Source of the DNA: Scedosporium boydii
Taxonomy: Eukaryota; Ascomycota; Sordariomycetes; Microascales; Microascaceae
Length of the DNA: 64,000 bases
NCBI GenBank assembly: GCA_002221725.1
Contig: NJFT01000006.1
Coordinates: forward strand, 1 to 64,000
Reading direction: 5' to 3'
Part shown: positions 24,328-35,348 of the stretch, one piece after another
Layout of the letters: each line of letters begins with the position of its first letter
Numbering within the stretch: the stretch's first letter is position 1
Program-made: the position numbers and the translations under genes
Notes under the pieces: model-generated
Databases searched by the model: none
What the model saw: the letters and a program-made list of their open reading frames with translations, nothing else
Told to the model about the DNA's origin: nothing

Positions 24328-27154
24328 CTATGCATAACGCCCACCAGAACCTGGCCGAGTGTCGGTAACAGTAGCCATCGGTCCCTTTTCTTCGGGTCCT
24401 GCGCCGGGAATGGGGGAGCCGGGCGGCGACGTGTCCCCTCTTGCTCCCACGTCGGGAGCAATCACAGTATTCGTCGTATCATCATAGAAATCCGGCTTCG
24501 GCTCTGTCGAGCATGTGAAGACACGTCGGAAAAACCAGGGCAAATGCACCATAGCTTGGAACTTTGCAAATTTTCTTTTCGATACGCCGTAGATCTGATC
24601 AAGGTCCTCGAGATCGCGCTGTTTCGTCTCCTCAACGAGCAGGTACACAAGAACGAATGCAACAACGTTGAAGCCCGCAAACAGGCCTAACGCGCCGCCG
24701 CCGCCGCGTGGGTTGCCGCTTGCGTTACGGTGACCGCCGAGGGCGCTGTCGAGCAGGGGGTAGAACCAGGCGAGGAGGCCGGCGAAAAAGAGGTTGGTCG
24801 TGATAGCTACGGAGCATCCCTAATAGAAGAGAGGGTTAGAATAAAATTGAAACTGCTGACAAGGCAAATATGCTAGAACTTACATGCTCCCTGTGACTCA
24901 GTGGGAATCTGCAGACATGCATCATGAAGTTAGCGGGATGGTTATTATCAATGGGGTTGCCCAAGCTCCGGGATAGTACGCACGCCTCAGATGCTAGGGT
25001 AAAGGGCACCGGCCCCATGGCTGGACTGTAAAATACAGTGTGGACTTCACAAATAAGTATGGTTAGCGTGAACCTATTTAGCGTTCGAGAGTCGGGCAAA
25101 CTAACTTAACATGAAAACCACCACTAGTGTCGTCCGCGTAGAGGCGTTGGGATTCTCAAGACTCAGAGCGGCAGCAAGAAGGGCAAATGCCATGCCCGGA
25201 ATTGTGACTAAAAGCCACCTTCGCCGTCCGAAGGTGTCAATGGTCCCGACGGCGGGTATTCCGAAGAGGAAGTTGGTGAGACCTTGAGAACTATTAGCGA
25301 TGCTTGCTCGTGAATTGCCGTGCTTCTTAGAGGCTATTCTATTTACCAAAGCCAAAAGAGTAGAGCATTGCCCGCTTCCAGGCTTCCCGGTTGTCGTCCT
25401 CGTTTCCGTTGTACTTGATACCACCTAAGACTTTGAGGAATAGTGTCGTGGCATAGAAGGCGAAAATATTGACTGACCACGGTCAGGCATCACCATATAG
25501 TAAGACGAAGACAAGGTGCAGGGATGAAATGTGTCAACTCACTTCCGCAAAGTTGCTGGCCAAGGGCGACTGTGCATGAGGATATGGTCGAATTCCGCAA
25601 CCTCGGGTTGACAATAAGGTCGCGATATCGTGAGAAGTATTGACGAATGCGAATAGATAGTTTAGGCCTCAGCGCTATTTCTGGAGTATCTTCTCTTTCA
25701 TCCAGCCTATCATCAAATTCGTTGAACTCAACGCTGCGGTGAACGAGGTATAAATCTCGCAAAGCTTGGAGCTAAGCGTGGGAGTTGTCAGCAAGGCTGA
25801 GCAAGAAAAGGGGAAGAGGCTTAAAGCTATACCTCGGTATTCCTCAGTCTCTTCAACTCTCTATACGCCTTTTCTGGATTGTAGTGTCCACGCTGAGGTC
25901 GCAGGTAAAAGCGTGGGCTCTCCGGCGTGAAGATAAGAGAAATGGCGAGAAAGATTGCCGGTACCATGGGGGAAGCTAGGATTAGCCTCAACGAGACAAT
26001 AGGACGCGGTGAGAGATAGAAGAGGAGGTTGAAAGAGTTGGACACAAATATGCCAAGGGCAACCCTTCTTGGCGTTAGTTTCAATAAAACTGAAGGAGGG
26101 CCTGTGAAGTTTGTAAGGGCATACCATAGTTGCCAGACAAGGAGAGCGCTTCCTAAATGCCTTCAGTCAGTTTAAGCTCTCCTGAGCCATGGTAGCGCTG
26201 AACTAGCGAACCCCACACAATAGTTGAGGTTGCTAATATTCTCCACTTTCAACCGCAACTATACATTTGTATGTCCTGCAATATGAGAGAAAACAAGTAC
26301 GAACCTCTCCAGTATCCAATGGCAGTTTCCGAGGCAAGGATCGGGGTTGAGACGGCCTTGATTCCCATGCCGATGCCGTTAATTAGGCGAAGTCCCACGA
26401 GCGTCTTCCACGCTGTCGATTGAGCTGTTCCGTCTTCGTCAAAGTTGGATAATGAAGCAGCCGCAATAGATGTTGTCATAATAAGGATGGATGCAAAAAA
26501 GATGGCTCCTCTCCTTCCCGCAATCTGGTTTATTGGGTCGGACAACGGACAACCGCTATTTGGTTTCAGGTTAGGTGGCATTCAGGTTACTTCTCATCAG
26601 TTTTCAACTTACACCAATGCGGCAGCAAGATATGCGATGCCATTTGTGATTCCCATCTCGTGGTCGCGTTTATTATCGTCGGTAATCCGCCTCCAGTAGC
26701 CCTCGTACACGTTCGCTCCAGCAAAGGAGCTTTGCACGAATCCCTGCAGGAACGCGGCGAGTGCGACAGTGACGAAGACATACCACATTCCATGCTCGGA
26801 AATTATCTTTTCTTTCTCTCTCACAAGGGCTCTCTTTTCGTCATCTGTGAGAATCACCGGCGGGCTGGCACCGTCCGGATTGTAGCCACGCGCAATCTGT
26901 TCATAGAAGCGAATATGCTTGGCAACATGGGCCGCTCTCTGGACTTCTCCGACTCTGTCTGATAGAAAGCGGGCCTTGCTATTTACAAATCGAGTGGCGT
27001 CGATATTAACTTGCTCGTCATTTAAGGAGCCTACAGGCGGGACTTAGCACTGCTGGGATGGAGCATGGATCGGGAAAATATGAAAAGAAATGCACGTACT
27101 AAGTGGGTTCTGGATCCTCACTCGATCCTCAACCCTCCATCGACCAAGAGACAT
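24328..27154 (-). CDS. MFS sugar transporter with long N-terminal extension
   Basis: Twelve-helix major facilitator of the sugar porter family, at the plasma membrane. Eleven exons (27154-27100, 27030-26613, 26555-26305, 26152-26125, 26064-25833, 25771-25543, 25472-25347, 25282-25106, 25044-24984, 24908-24884, 24819-24328) give 697 aa. Family motifs appear across the joins: NQIAGRRGA between helices 2 and 3, ETAIGYWRGSALLVWQLW, PESPRFYLRP, the GQQLCG helix, IDTFGRRRW, FPLSHREHG and the closing VEETKQRDLEDL. Exons 4 (28 nt) and 10 (25 nt) are very small. About 110 hydrophilic residues precede helix 1, and a Pro/Gly-rich tail follows helix 12, so it is longer than typical 500-550 aa hexose carriers. 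It sits tail-to-tail with the Zn2Cys6 gene. The transported sugar or acid is unknown. Confidence 0.88.
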
Positions 27155-28776
27155 TTTGTCACAAGATCACAGTTTGCAAATTTAGCAAATGGGTGAAGGG
27201 GAGACAGTTACGAGTATTCGGGTCGTGACCGGAGCATGTCGATTTAAGACTGGAACTTGAGGTGTATCAAGCCCGAGCCACAGTCCCAAACCCACTACAG
27301 TTCATCTTGGCACACGGCCAGGGCTGCGGAGGTAGCATCGGGTGGAATGACAGGAACAGGGATCGGCGACTGGGATTAATTTTCTTACGAATTTGCGCAG
27401 AGGTGGAGGGGCGTATACTTCATAGGGAATCAAAGAGCTGCTGTGGTGCGGGGCATCATGTATCTGGGAAGAGTCTGTATGTACGGGATGGGGAATGGTG
27501 TCTTGGCCACGACTCAAAGCAATGTTAACACTAGAACGAAGTATTAACCAGGTAAAGTCCTACATGCCGTGCGCCCCAATACAGTAGGATCTGGGGGTGG
27601 GTGCTGTGTCAGATGCTACCTGTGCAGAACTGAGTATGAATCCACGCCAACCAGCGTAAGTGAGTGACGTCGACTGGGCGGGGAGGCTGTGTAGGCTCAA
27701 CTGCTCACACACAAAATCACAAAATCGCCCGTGATTGCGTGGCCGGCGAGGTACTCTACTTTTTCCCGAAATTAAGTCGAGCTGAAATTTTCTTTTTCAA
27801 CTTGGGGAGTGCCTGTCTGCTTTTTTTTTTTTTTTTTTGTCTTTTTTGGTCCTTCCTTCAGCAAACGGGAGCTTTGAGCAGGTCGATACTGTACCTCAAG
27901 ACGAGTCGTGGTACAAATATAGTCAATATCGATAGAAAGTATAATGTACTCTCAGGGTACCCTCCTTGTTGGTGCATCGAGCTAATGCAACTTGGCTGCG
28001 AATGTGAGTGGTCTCAGCAAGGCAATAGTAGGGCGAACAAGAATATTGTTCATCCCCAGGCTTCGTATCCATCGCATCGCACCCGGGTCCTCACAAATAA
28101 GGAGCATCGGGACGGGTTGACCAGCCGGGGTGGCTGGTCCTTAATTGCTTGGCACCACTGCCTTGGCTGTTCTCAATTCTTGTTTCTGATGTCTTGGCCT
28201 GCTGAGGCCCTCCTCCAGCTTCCATGCACTCGCACATGACGACGACCCAGGCAGAGACCAATCGAGCATGCCCACCCACTGAGGCGGAGCCTGCAACTGA
28301 CATCTAATGACTCGTTGCTGTGTCCAAGAACGGAATCCTGGCGTTTCTTGGAACATCAATGTCTTGCCTCAATGCTGCCCGAGACATTTTCTGGACATCG
28401 CGTGCGGAATTCCCTCAGTTGTCTCCGTCGTATTATCCCGTCCCATCCAGTATTCCGAGCTCCCATCGCCCGCTCTCACATATTGATGTGATACAAGGGC
28501 ATGCAGCACACCCACCCAAGATGTCTTGAAGAAGGGATGTTCCAGACTTCGTACTGCATGCGTGTCCCATTAGCCGTCTCAGCCCCAGTCTCGGTATCCA
28601 ATCCGTCCCTTATTTTAACTGAGTTTATTATGTGCGTTCCTTTCCAGAACGTCACTCTAAAACCAAACACTTGCGTCTCCACTCTCGACGATAGTCGTTT
28701 CCCTCGCCCTTGGCGAAGCCCTTTTTCCCAACGCCCTCTTCACTCCAGTGTTAGATGATATGCGACGAAAGTTGTG
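27155..28776. other. Divergent intergenic region
   Basis: These are the 5' flanks of the sugar transporter (minus) and the Fungal_N/ankyrin gene (plus). A poly-T run of about 19 lies near 27820-27838 inside a pyrimidine-rich stretch. Several short frames exist but none carries a recognisable domain. Confidence 0.5.
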
Positions 28777-31060
28777 ATGGATCCTTGGAACATAGCAGGA
28801 GTCGTTTTGGCGGCGTCCAAAGTCGCCTGGCATATTGGAATATTCTGGCAAGAGTCCGGAAATGCCCCCACAGAAATAAGTGCGTTAATATCAGTGCAAT
28901 CTCTCTTATCCACCCGCATCCAAGAACCTCATCAGCAGCTGCCACAGACCAGATCCCTGCAGAGAATTATGGTAGCCTAATAGTATGAGTTGAACAGGGG
29001 AATTGCATCAGACCGTATCTCTGCTCCAGCGATCCATTGAAAACGTCCGCGATGGCTTCCTCTCCCGTGGGATGCTCGACGATGTGGAAGAAAAGAATTA
29101 CAGGTCCATCATCAACCTCGTCAACAAATGCGAGAACGATTTGGAGCGGCTACAAATCATCTTGCCCAAACCGCCAGATAAGGACGGGACCTTCGCCGGC
29201 CTGAGGGCGCAATTTGCCCGAAAGTTGTGCGAGGACACAGTGAAGGACATAATCATGGGCATCAAGCTTTGCAATAGCGTGAGTGATATCGGAGAGCAAT
29301 CGAAGACACCAAGTCAACCTAACCAACAATAATTATAGGCCCTTCAGATTGAAATCCAGTCCCTCACCATGTACGTAGTGAACAACTTTTCACCCCTTTT
29401 ATCCCTTCTTCTTTCGAACTCATGGCTAACGTCACACCTTTTATGCAGCTTCGGAATGGAGAAAGCCGAAAGGCCTGAACATACAAACATCCAGAAGGCA
29501 TGGGAACAAGTTCTCGATGAAGCCGATCGGAGCCTATGCCATCGTCCATTCCGGAATGGGGACCCGGACTGGAACGACAAACTGGACAACTTTGTTGACT
29601 CTTTGAGGGAGAGTGCTTCGACGTCTGATGGCCGAACCACAGTTCCTGATCTCCCTCCTCCGCTCTCTCGTCCGCTGAGGAGGGGCAGCGGCTCTACCTT
29701 AGCCACGACCACTGCAGTAACCAACCGAGACGACGGTGACAGTGGTGTCTACATCCCCGACGAGCGCGATGAATCTCAGGTAAAATTGGCAGCGGTGCCG
29801 AGTGTGCTTCGTAATTCCGTCCTTAGTAGGACCTTGAAGAAGGTTTCGGAGTTCATGCAAGCAGGAGACTACCATAAAGCAGCCACATACCAGAATCGAG
29901 CTATCGGCTACCGTCGTATGTTTTCTGGTGACGAGCCTCCGGATACTGTCGAGATTTGCCGGGACGACATGAAGCTCGCTGAGATCTACCGCAAGATCGG
30001 AACCCCTAGTGATCTCCAGCTTGCCGAGAAGGTACTCCTTGGAGTGATAGATCGTGTCGAGACAGAAGAGCTTGATTCCAAAGAGCAGAAGGATGTCTTG
30101 CGTGCTGAGCTATACCACGACCTTGGACATACCTACATCCAGCTGGAGAAGTTGGATGAGGGATGCGGTTACCTCAGAGATGCTTTCGACCTAATGATTG
30201 GATCCAGGAATCAATCCATGTCACTTCTGCGAAGCGCTGGAATCATGCTCTTCCGTGTTTATACGAACCAAAACAGTTCCGAGGCGGCAGAAGTTATTGA
30301 TGAACATGCCGAGGAAACTTGCGGGTTTTCTCTAAGTACCCTGTCCTGGTGCCAAGAGCATGGCTTTGATACGGAGGCCGAGGGATTCAGATTCGACAGA
30401 CGCCATCCAGTTAAAGGCACCTCCCCGCTTCATATTGCCGTCGAAAAAGGGGACCTTGATGTTCTCGGACACATGCTACGAGATCCCCTGAATCTAGAGG
30501 TTAGGGAGTCGCGGAATCGTCGAACCCCTCTCCTCATTGCCTGCTCGCAGCAGGATGTCGAGGTTGTAAAACTCCTTATTTCCCATGGGGCCAATATAAA
30601 CGTCACCGATGAGCTCTCTAAAAATGGGCTACACCTCTGCCAAAGGCCAACAGGCGGAACTATGGTGGCCCGCTGGCTGTTGAAACATCCCTCGAGGACA
30701 ATCGACATCGATGCTACGGACAGTTGCCAAAACACAGCTCTACACCTCGCCGCTGAATTGGGCAACCAACCAATGGTGCAGCTCCTCCTCGACATGGGCG
30801 CCAGAGCCGACATTCCAGGTCCAGGGGGGTTCACGCCTCTCATGGCAGCTGTGCAGGCGACAATGAGAAGCCAGGATGAGAAACTAAAGGTTCTGAAGGC
30901 CTTGGTAGACAAAGGGGCCGACCCTACGCTCAAGTACTACGGGGGCCAGACGGCTATTGACATGGCCAATGACGGTCAAATACGCAGGAGCCTTCAGAAT
31001 TGGAGCAGGCCGTTTTCGAAACCGACGAGGAGATTTTCAATCGCCTCTTGGAAGAGCTAG
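28777..31060 (+). CDS. Fungal_N-domain protein with C-terminal ankyrin repeats (NLR-like)
   Basis: Exons 28777-28879, 28998-29278, 29339-29370 and 29449-31060 give 675 aa. The opening (MDPWNIAGVVLAASKVAWHI) and the helical segment to about residue 150 resemble the Fungal_N effector-like domain found at the start of many fungal NLR/STAND proteins. The middle (about 225-400) is helical and TPR-like in feel, with an A-E-x-Y-x-D-L-G-H-x-Y-I-Q segment. Four or five ankyrin repeats occupy about 461-660 (SPLHIAVEKGDLDVL, TPLLIACSQQDVEVVKLL, TALHLAAELGNQPMVQLLL, TPLMAAV). No NACHT or NB-ARC P-loop is present. A role in heterokaryon incompatibility or innate recognition is inference; it could be a simple scaffold. 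Confidence 0.82.
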
Positions 31061-32089
31061 GCCATGTCGTTTATATTTTCCCACATTCGCTCTGTACACC
31101 TCTTTTCTTTCCCTTTTCCTTTTTTTTTCCTCTTTTTAACAAAATGACGGGGCATGACCTTGGTCATTGTTATGGATTGAGATGGGACACGATGCTACGA
31201 ATATGCCTTCTTTCCTTTTCTCTTCGCCGTGAGAGGGCTGGCGGAACCCATAATATGATACCACAATTGTTACTTCGTAATAAAGTATCCTCAGCTTTGA
31301 GCTTCACTGGTCCATCCTCCGTCGTTCCGCAATGAATAAAAACAATCTTCCCTGGGATGCATGCATACCAACGTACGAGGAGGCGAGCGCATGGATGGGA
31401 CGCGCTCCTTGTACCAGCGTATCTTGGTCCTGGTGACCAGCCCAGTGGATGTGCGGTATTACTGGAAAATAAGCTTTAAAAGAAATGCAATAATCTGCAA
31501 CCCATCATATTTTGGGCAGATTGCCGAAGAAAGCGGTAACTTGCACCGTTGGATCAATGATTGATTGCTTAAGCCTCTGGACTTCGTTCATACTTGGCGG
31601 ATACCGGGCGGAAATGGAAGCCCCCCCAGTCCCATGTGTCGTCGTTCGGGGCAGAGTTGTCCCGGCTGACACACCCACAAAGAGAAGACCATCCTGTAGG
31701 TTGTCCGGTCTGGGGTAGGTGGTGTGAGACATATGCAAGATTTTGCGCAGGGTGCGGAGAGGAGAGATGATCAGGGACACTGGGCTTGCCAAGTTGTTTA
31801 CAATGTTCGAAGTACTCTGAGGTCTGCTCGCCCTATGAATTCGCTTCGGCACAGGGCAGATCTAGGCACACGACTCGTTGAGACCTCTATTTTTGGCACA
31901 GGGGATATTAGATCTCTTCCTTTTTCCTTTTCTATTTACCTCTTCGACGGGGCCTTATGTAATTTAAAGAGCTACCTACAGTAATACAAAGGTATAGAAT
32001 AGAAGATAGCTTTATAATTGCCGGGCGACATTAATACTTAAGTTGCACGCAAGGTCTAGTATACCTCTTAGCAAGTAGTTCATCCCAGC
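31061..32089. other. Intergenic, no supported gene
   Basis: This is the 3' flank of the ankyrin gene. It includes a pyrimidine-rich stretch (31080-31138), one TACTTCGTA at 31271-31279, and AT-rich sequence from about 31900 to the LTR. No coding region is supported. Confidence 0.5.
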
Positions 32090-32526
32090 TGTCACGACCT
32101 GGCCGCGACCATGTCACATGAGAAAGGCGGTGAACGCCAGCAGAAATGGAAGCACACGCTGAGTCATAAAGTTGGACGGCTTGGCGACCGAACGTGTCGG
32201 ATGGGCGACCGTCCAGCTGATTAGCTGGTCGAGCCTGCTGGAAGCAACTTATCGATCGGGGAAGGACTCGACCGATCTAACTACACTAGCTGAAGATGGA
32301 TGGAAGGAATGTCTACATAAAGCTATGATGTTTCCTATACACCTAGATAGTTCTTCCAGACTCTTTAGTAGCCAATTCAAGTAATACCTATACCCTACAT
32401 TTGTATACGTACTACTACACCTATCACCCTGTGTGCTTCTTGACTGCTTTACTTGCCTTACTAAACAGGCCCTTACAATCCTATCTCAGACCCAAGCCAC
32501 GGTGGTCTATCGGTAGGATCGTAACA
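32090..32526 (+). mobile_element. Solo or relic LTR, copy A (plus orientation)
   Basis: A 437-nt element begins TGTCACG and ends CGTAACA, giving short imperfect inverted ends of LTR type. Its 3' half matches the reverse complement of 61152-61593 in order: ATGTCTA-ATAAA, an AGACTCT-AGTAG-CAATTCAAGTA block, a CTTGACTGC-ACTTAC/GC block, ACAGGCCCT, and the terminal TAGGATCGTAACA. The 5' parts differ more. I see no matching 5-bp target duplication (CCAGC before, ATCTA after) and no internal polyprotein next to it. It is therefore probably an old solo LTR of a Ty3/gypsy- or copia-like element; the superfamily cannot be told. Confidence 0.65.
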
Positions 32527-32998
32527 ATCTAGGGGCCCCGGGAAAAGGAACTCCCAACGTGTGGACTTTCCCGGAAAGCTCTTTTAAGATTGTTCACTAT
32601 TCTATCTGTGAGGGGTGAATTTCGCGTGCCTCCCCGCGTACTCGGTGAGAGAGCAGTTATAGCCTCTATGCTAGACGCCGCTGTTGGAAACCGTGCATGC
32701 CACTCCATACCAATAGAAAATGCCGAGTTGCAGTCGGGCCAGGTCAAAAAAGGCACTTGCAGTCCCCTCTACGCACTGCACACTCGCCAAAGAAGAAAGT
32801 ACTACACAATGGCTGAGAAGACAATGTAAATTCCCCCAACACCCGCTCGAGAGGGTCGCAGGAAACAAATTCCAATTTAACTAGCAAGATCGGTTCACAG
32901 TCTCTGGGGCTCATTTATTATTCTGCTTTATCACCATCACAAGTACTACCTACCTTCACCAGGTCTGACTTTACCCTTCATGGCTGTGTAGAATAGGC
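32527..32998. other. Intergenic between LTR copy A and agmatine deiminase fragment
   Basis: No gene is supported. The run of sequence before 32998 contains an ATG followed by an early stop (ATG-GCT-GTG-TAG near 32980) that may be the old start region of the fragment described next. Confidence 0.4.
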
Positions 32999-33163
32999 GC
33001 CGCAAAAACCTGCATAGTGGCCTGGCCAGGCTTGGAGGGAACCCTTAAAGACAACCCAGAAAGACGAGCCAGAGCAACCCGGGAGGTGTCAAGGATTGCA
33101 GAGGCTATCGCAAATTTCCAGCCCGTCACCATTATTGTGGGCAACGAGCCTCTGTTGCACTAA
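32999..33163 (+). pseudogene. Agmatine deiminase-like N-terminal fragment
   Basis: A frame from about 32999 to the stop at 33161-33163 encodes a stretch containing CIVAWPGLEG and, further on, ATREVSRIAEAIANFQPVTI. This pattern (A-W-P, then about 25 residues, then V-x-x-I-A-x-A-I-A-x-F-x-P-V-T) is that of the N-terminal part of agmatine deiminases (PAD_porph family). The frame stops right after this stretch, and no catalytic Cys/His part follows within 300 nt in any frame. It is therefore read as a broken remnant. The family call is from memory of the motif and needs a search. Confidence 0.55.
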
Positions 33164-33457
33164 GAGAGGCTACCGTTTTATCCCTGACCTCTGCATTGGT
33201 CTAAGTTTCGAACTGAACCATAAGAGCCAAAAAGTAGCTGAATCAAGTAAGGTCTTTTAGATAATAAAAGGGCAGGCTATCCCATCAGCAGCAGCATAGA
33301 AGAGTCGGAGCACTTTTCCCCAATAATCTCAAAGTTACACATCGTTCATCGTCACCACTCGAATGTGTCTCAACTCGATCACTATTAGGATAAGATAGAG
33401 AAAATGTCGATGTAATTAAATACTTTCCTTATTACGGGGAATAGATGTACGGCCTAT
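33164..33457. other. Short intergenic stretch
   Basis: AT-rich 3' flank of the saccharopine dehydrogenase-like gene. Nothing recognised. Confidence 0.4.
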
Positions 33458-34453
33458 TTATGGGCTGTCTTCTATCCTTGAACCCATGATAGTTTTTATA
33501 AAGTCATGACCGAAAATCCCCGCTGGAGTCTGGAAGCCTCCTTTTGCCTCTCCGATTATAACTCTCCTCGCTGCCTCCACTGATGCTATAGGTGTAAACG
33601 TATACCCATTGACGGTGTGAAGAACAGCCCGTTTGATGGTTCCATCTTGTGCCATAACAGCGATTGCTGCATGGTATGGACTGGCGTCCCTCTCTTCGAC
33701 GGTAGGACCAGGCGGTAAAGAATCGAGGCCGGCGGATGGGAAGGCATCTCCAGAAGTGTGGACGAAAGTTCTGATATTCGCCGACCCGGTCGATTTCCAC
33801 AGGCTGAAGAGGTCTGGTAAGGTCACTGGGGTACAGGGTACTGGTCCCTTGCCATCGCCAAAGTCGAAATCCCTCAGCTCATCGCTATCTTGCTTAACGA
33901 GAAGCCCACGCAGGCGTTGAAGACACTCGGTCGTCAGGTTCTCATGAGCGCTGATGGCGGAACCCCGTGACATGGATCCAGCGACGTGCAGAGCAATATC
34001 GATGCGGCACGGGGGCTCCCTGAGCTCGTTCATGACATGACCTGCTAGGCAGCCTAGCATGGCCACGCTGCCACCGCATCCAGGCAAGAGCATGACGCCT
34101 GCTTCCTGTGCTGCCTGGTCTCGTTCACTGGCTATGCGGTAACTGTCCAGCTCGGCAGCTATGTCTAAATAATGGACGCCATCTCGCAAGCATTGTGCTA
34201 TCAGAGGCTCGGCTGTGCGGTAGAACGGCCCAGCACAGTTGAGAAGGACCGCGACGTCTTTAAGTGCAGAGGTAAGATGTTCGGTGGAGTCGACGCCGAA
34301 AACGCGATAGGGCAGGTCCAGGTTGAACGCAAGTTCTTTGAGGCTGTCCTCTGTTCTGCCTGCCAGCAGGGTGTTGAGTCCAAGTTGCTTCGCGCGCTCG
34401 CTAGCCATGCGCCCGGTGTATCCGGTGGCTCCGTAAATCATTAGTGTCGACAT
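33458..34453 (-). CDS. Saccharopine dehydrogenase-like NAD(P)-binding oxidoreductase
   Basis: Single-exon gene, 331 aa, of the saccharopine dehydrogenase-like / trans-acting enoyl reductase family. It opens directly with the Rossmann motif MSTLMIYGATGYTGRMASE (G8, G11, G14). The conserved LLNCAGPFYRTAEPLI and HYLDIAAELDSY segments follow, then LLPGCGGSVA. This is why I start at ATG 34453, although the frame stays open to 34672. Homologues range from lysine biosynthesis to reductases acting with polyketide synthases; the short length and lack of a lysine-pathway catalytic domain favour the reductase group. It is the first of several redox genes up to 47 kb. Confidence 0.85.
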   Translation of the reverse strand: MSTLMIYGATGYTGRMASERAKQLGLNTLLAGRTEDSLKELAFNLDLPYRVFGVDSTEHLTSALKDVAVLLNCAGPFYRTAEPLIAQCLRDGVHYLDIAAELDSYRIASERDQAAQEAGVMLLPGCGGSVAMLGCLAGHVMNELREPPCRIDIALHVAGSMSRGSAISAHENLTTECLQRLRGLLVKQDSDELRDFDFGDGKGPVPCTPVTLPDLFSLWKSTGSANIRTFVHTSGDAFPSAGLDSLPPGPTVEERDASPYHAAIAVMAQDGTIKRAVLHTVNGYTFTPIASVEAARRVIIGEAKGGFQTPAGIFGHDFIKTIMGSRIEDSP

Positions 34454-35348
34454 CGAAGCAAAGGTGAGTGGTGATTTCGTGATATGGAGATGAAGTATTC
34501 GAGGGGAACTACTGCCGAGCGCGTGAAGGCCAGGGATAGGAAGCATGCATACATGAACGGAAGGGTAATTAGCTCTGATTCTTCTATCTAGAATAGTCCC
34601 AAATGAGGAAGCGAAGGATCCTTTTATAGTAACTTCTTTCGAATTGGGAATCCATCTTCTTTTCAGTGGCAAAATAGTTTAAGGTATACCAAAAAGCAAT
34701 TAAATGGTGAGTGAAGCTAGAAGAGGAAGTAGGTACAAATCCGATGTCGGCAAAATGACCCTTTCAGTGGTATTTCGCTGCCTTTGTGGACACTCTAAGC
34801 GTACTAGTTACTCTAGGTTGTTTCGCTATCTGTTAAAGTAAGTTTCCATCTAACGGTCCAGGCCTTCTAACAATACAGGATGCCAGAGGAACATTCGGGC
34901 GAGCATTGTTAGTCCTGAGGCTTCCTCGGAGTTTCACGCTAAGGGTTTTCGGACACCCCGATTGTACAGTCCAATGCTCGGAGTTCCGTGCATCTCGACA
35001 GGCTGCCCCAATCCCTGCACGTATATCAGTTCCTCAACAGCCACCTTAGGCCCTGTCGTGATGATAAATACAGCCATTGACTAAAGACTCCTTACAAATT
35101 GTTTCCTTACAAATTAAGTCTTTGTAATGCTAGACTATTGTTGGGCACGGGAGACGATTTGTCTTTATACCTACCGGATGCTGCTGATCAAGACACCGTT
35201 AATAGTGGGATCCATGCGCTTTTTATATCGTCAGGTGCTTCATGATATCTCCGTAATGTGGCCTGAGACAGCTTGTCAGTAAGGAATGACATTGGATGTT
35301 CTTGTAATCCTTCTGTTTCCCTCTCCGCTTAGACGTGTACTCGGCACC
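34454..35348. promoter_or_regulatory. Divergent promoter between two reductase genes
   Basis: This 895-nt interval lies between divergent start codons (34453 on minus, 35349 on plus). It is moderately AT-rich. I do not recognise a specific operator. Co-regulation of the two reductase genes is possible from the arrangement only. Confidence 0.4.

Noticed and set aside
32085..32531. Target-site duplication around LTR copy A
   Set aside because: The flanking 5-mers CCAGC and ATCTA differ, so no duplication can be claimed.
34454..34672. N-terminal extension of the saccharopine dehydrogenase-like protein
   Set aside because: The family begins at the Rossmann strand; the extra 73 residues show no signal peptide or domain.
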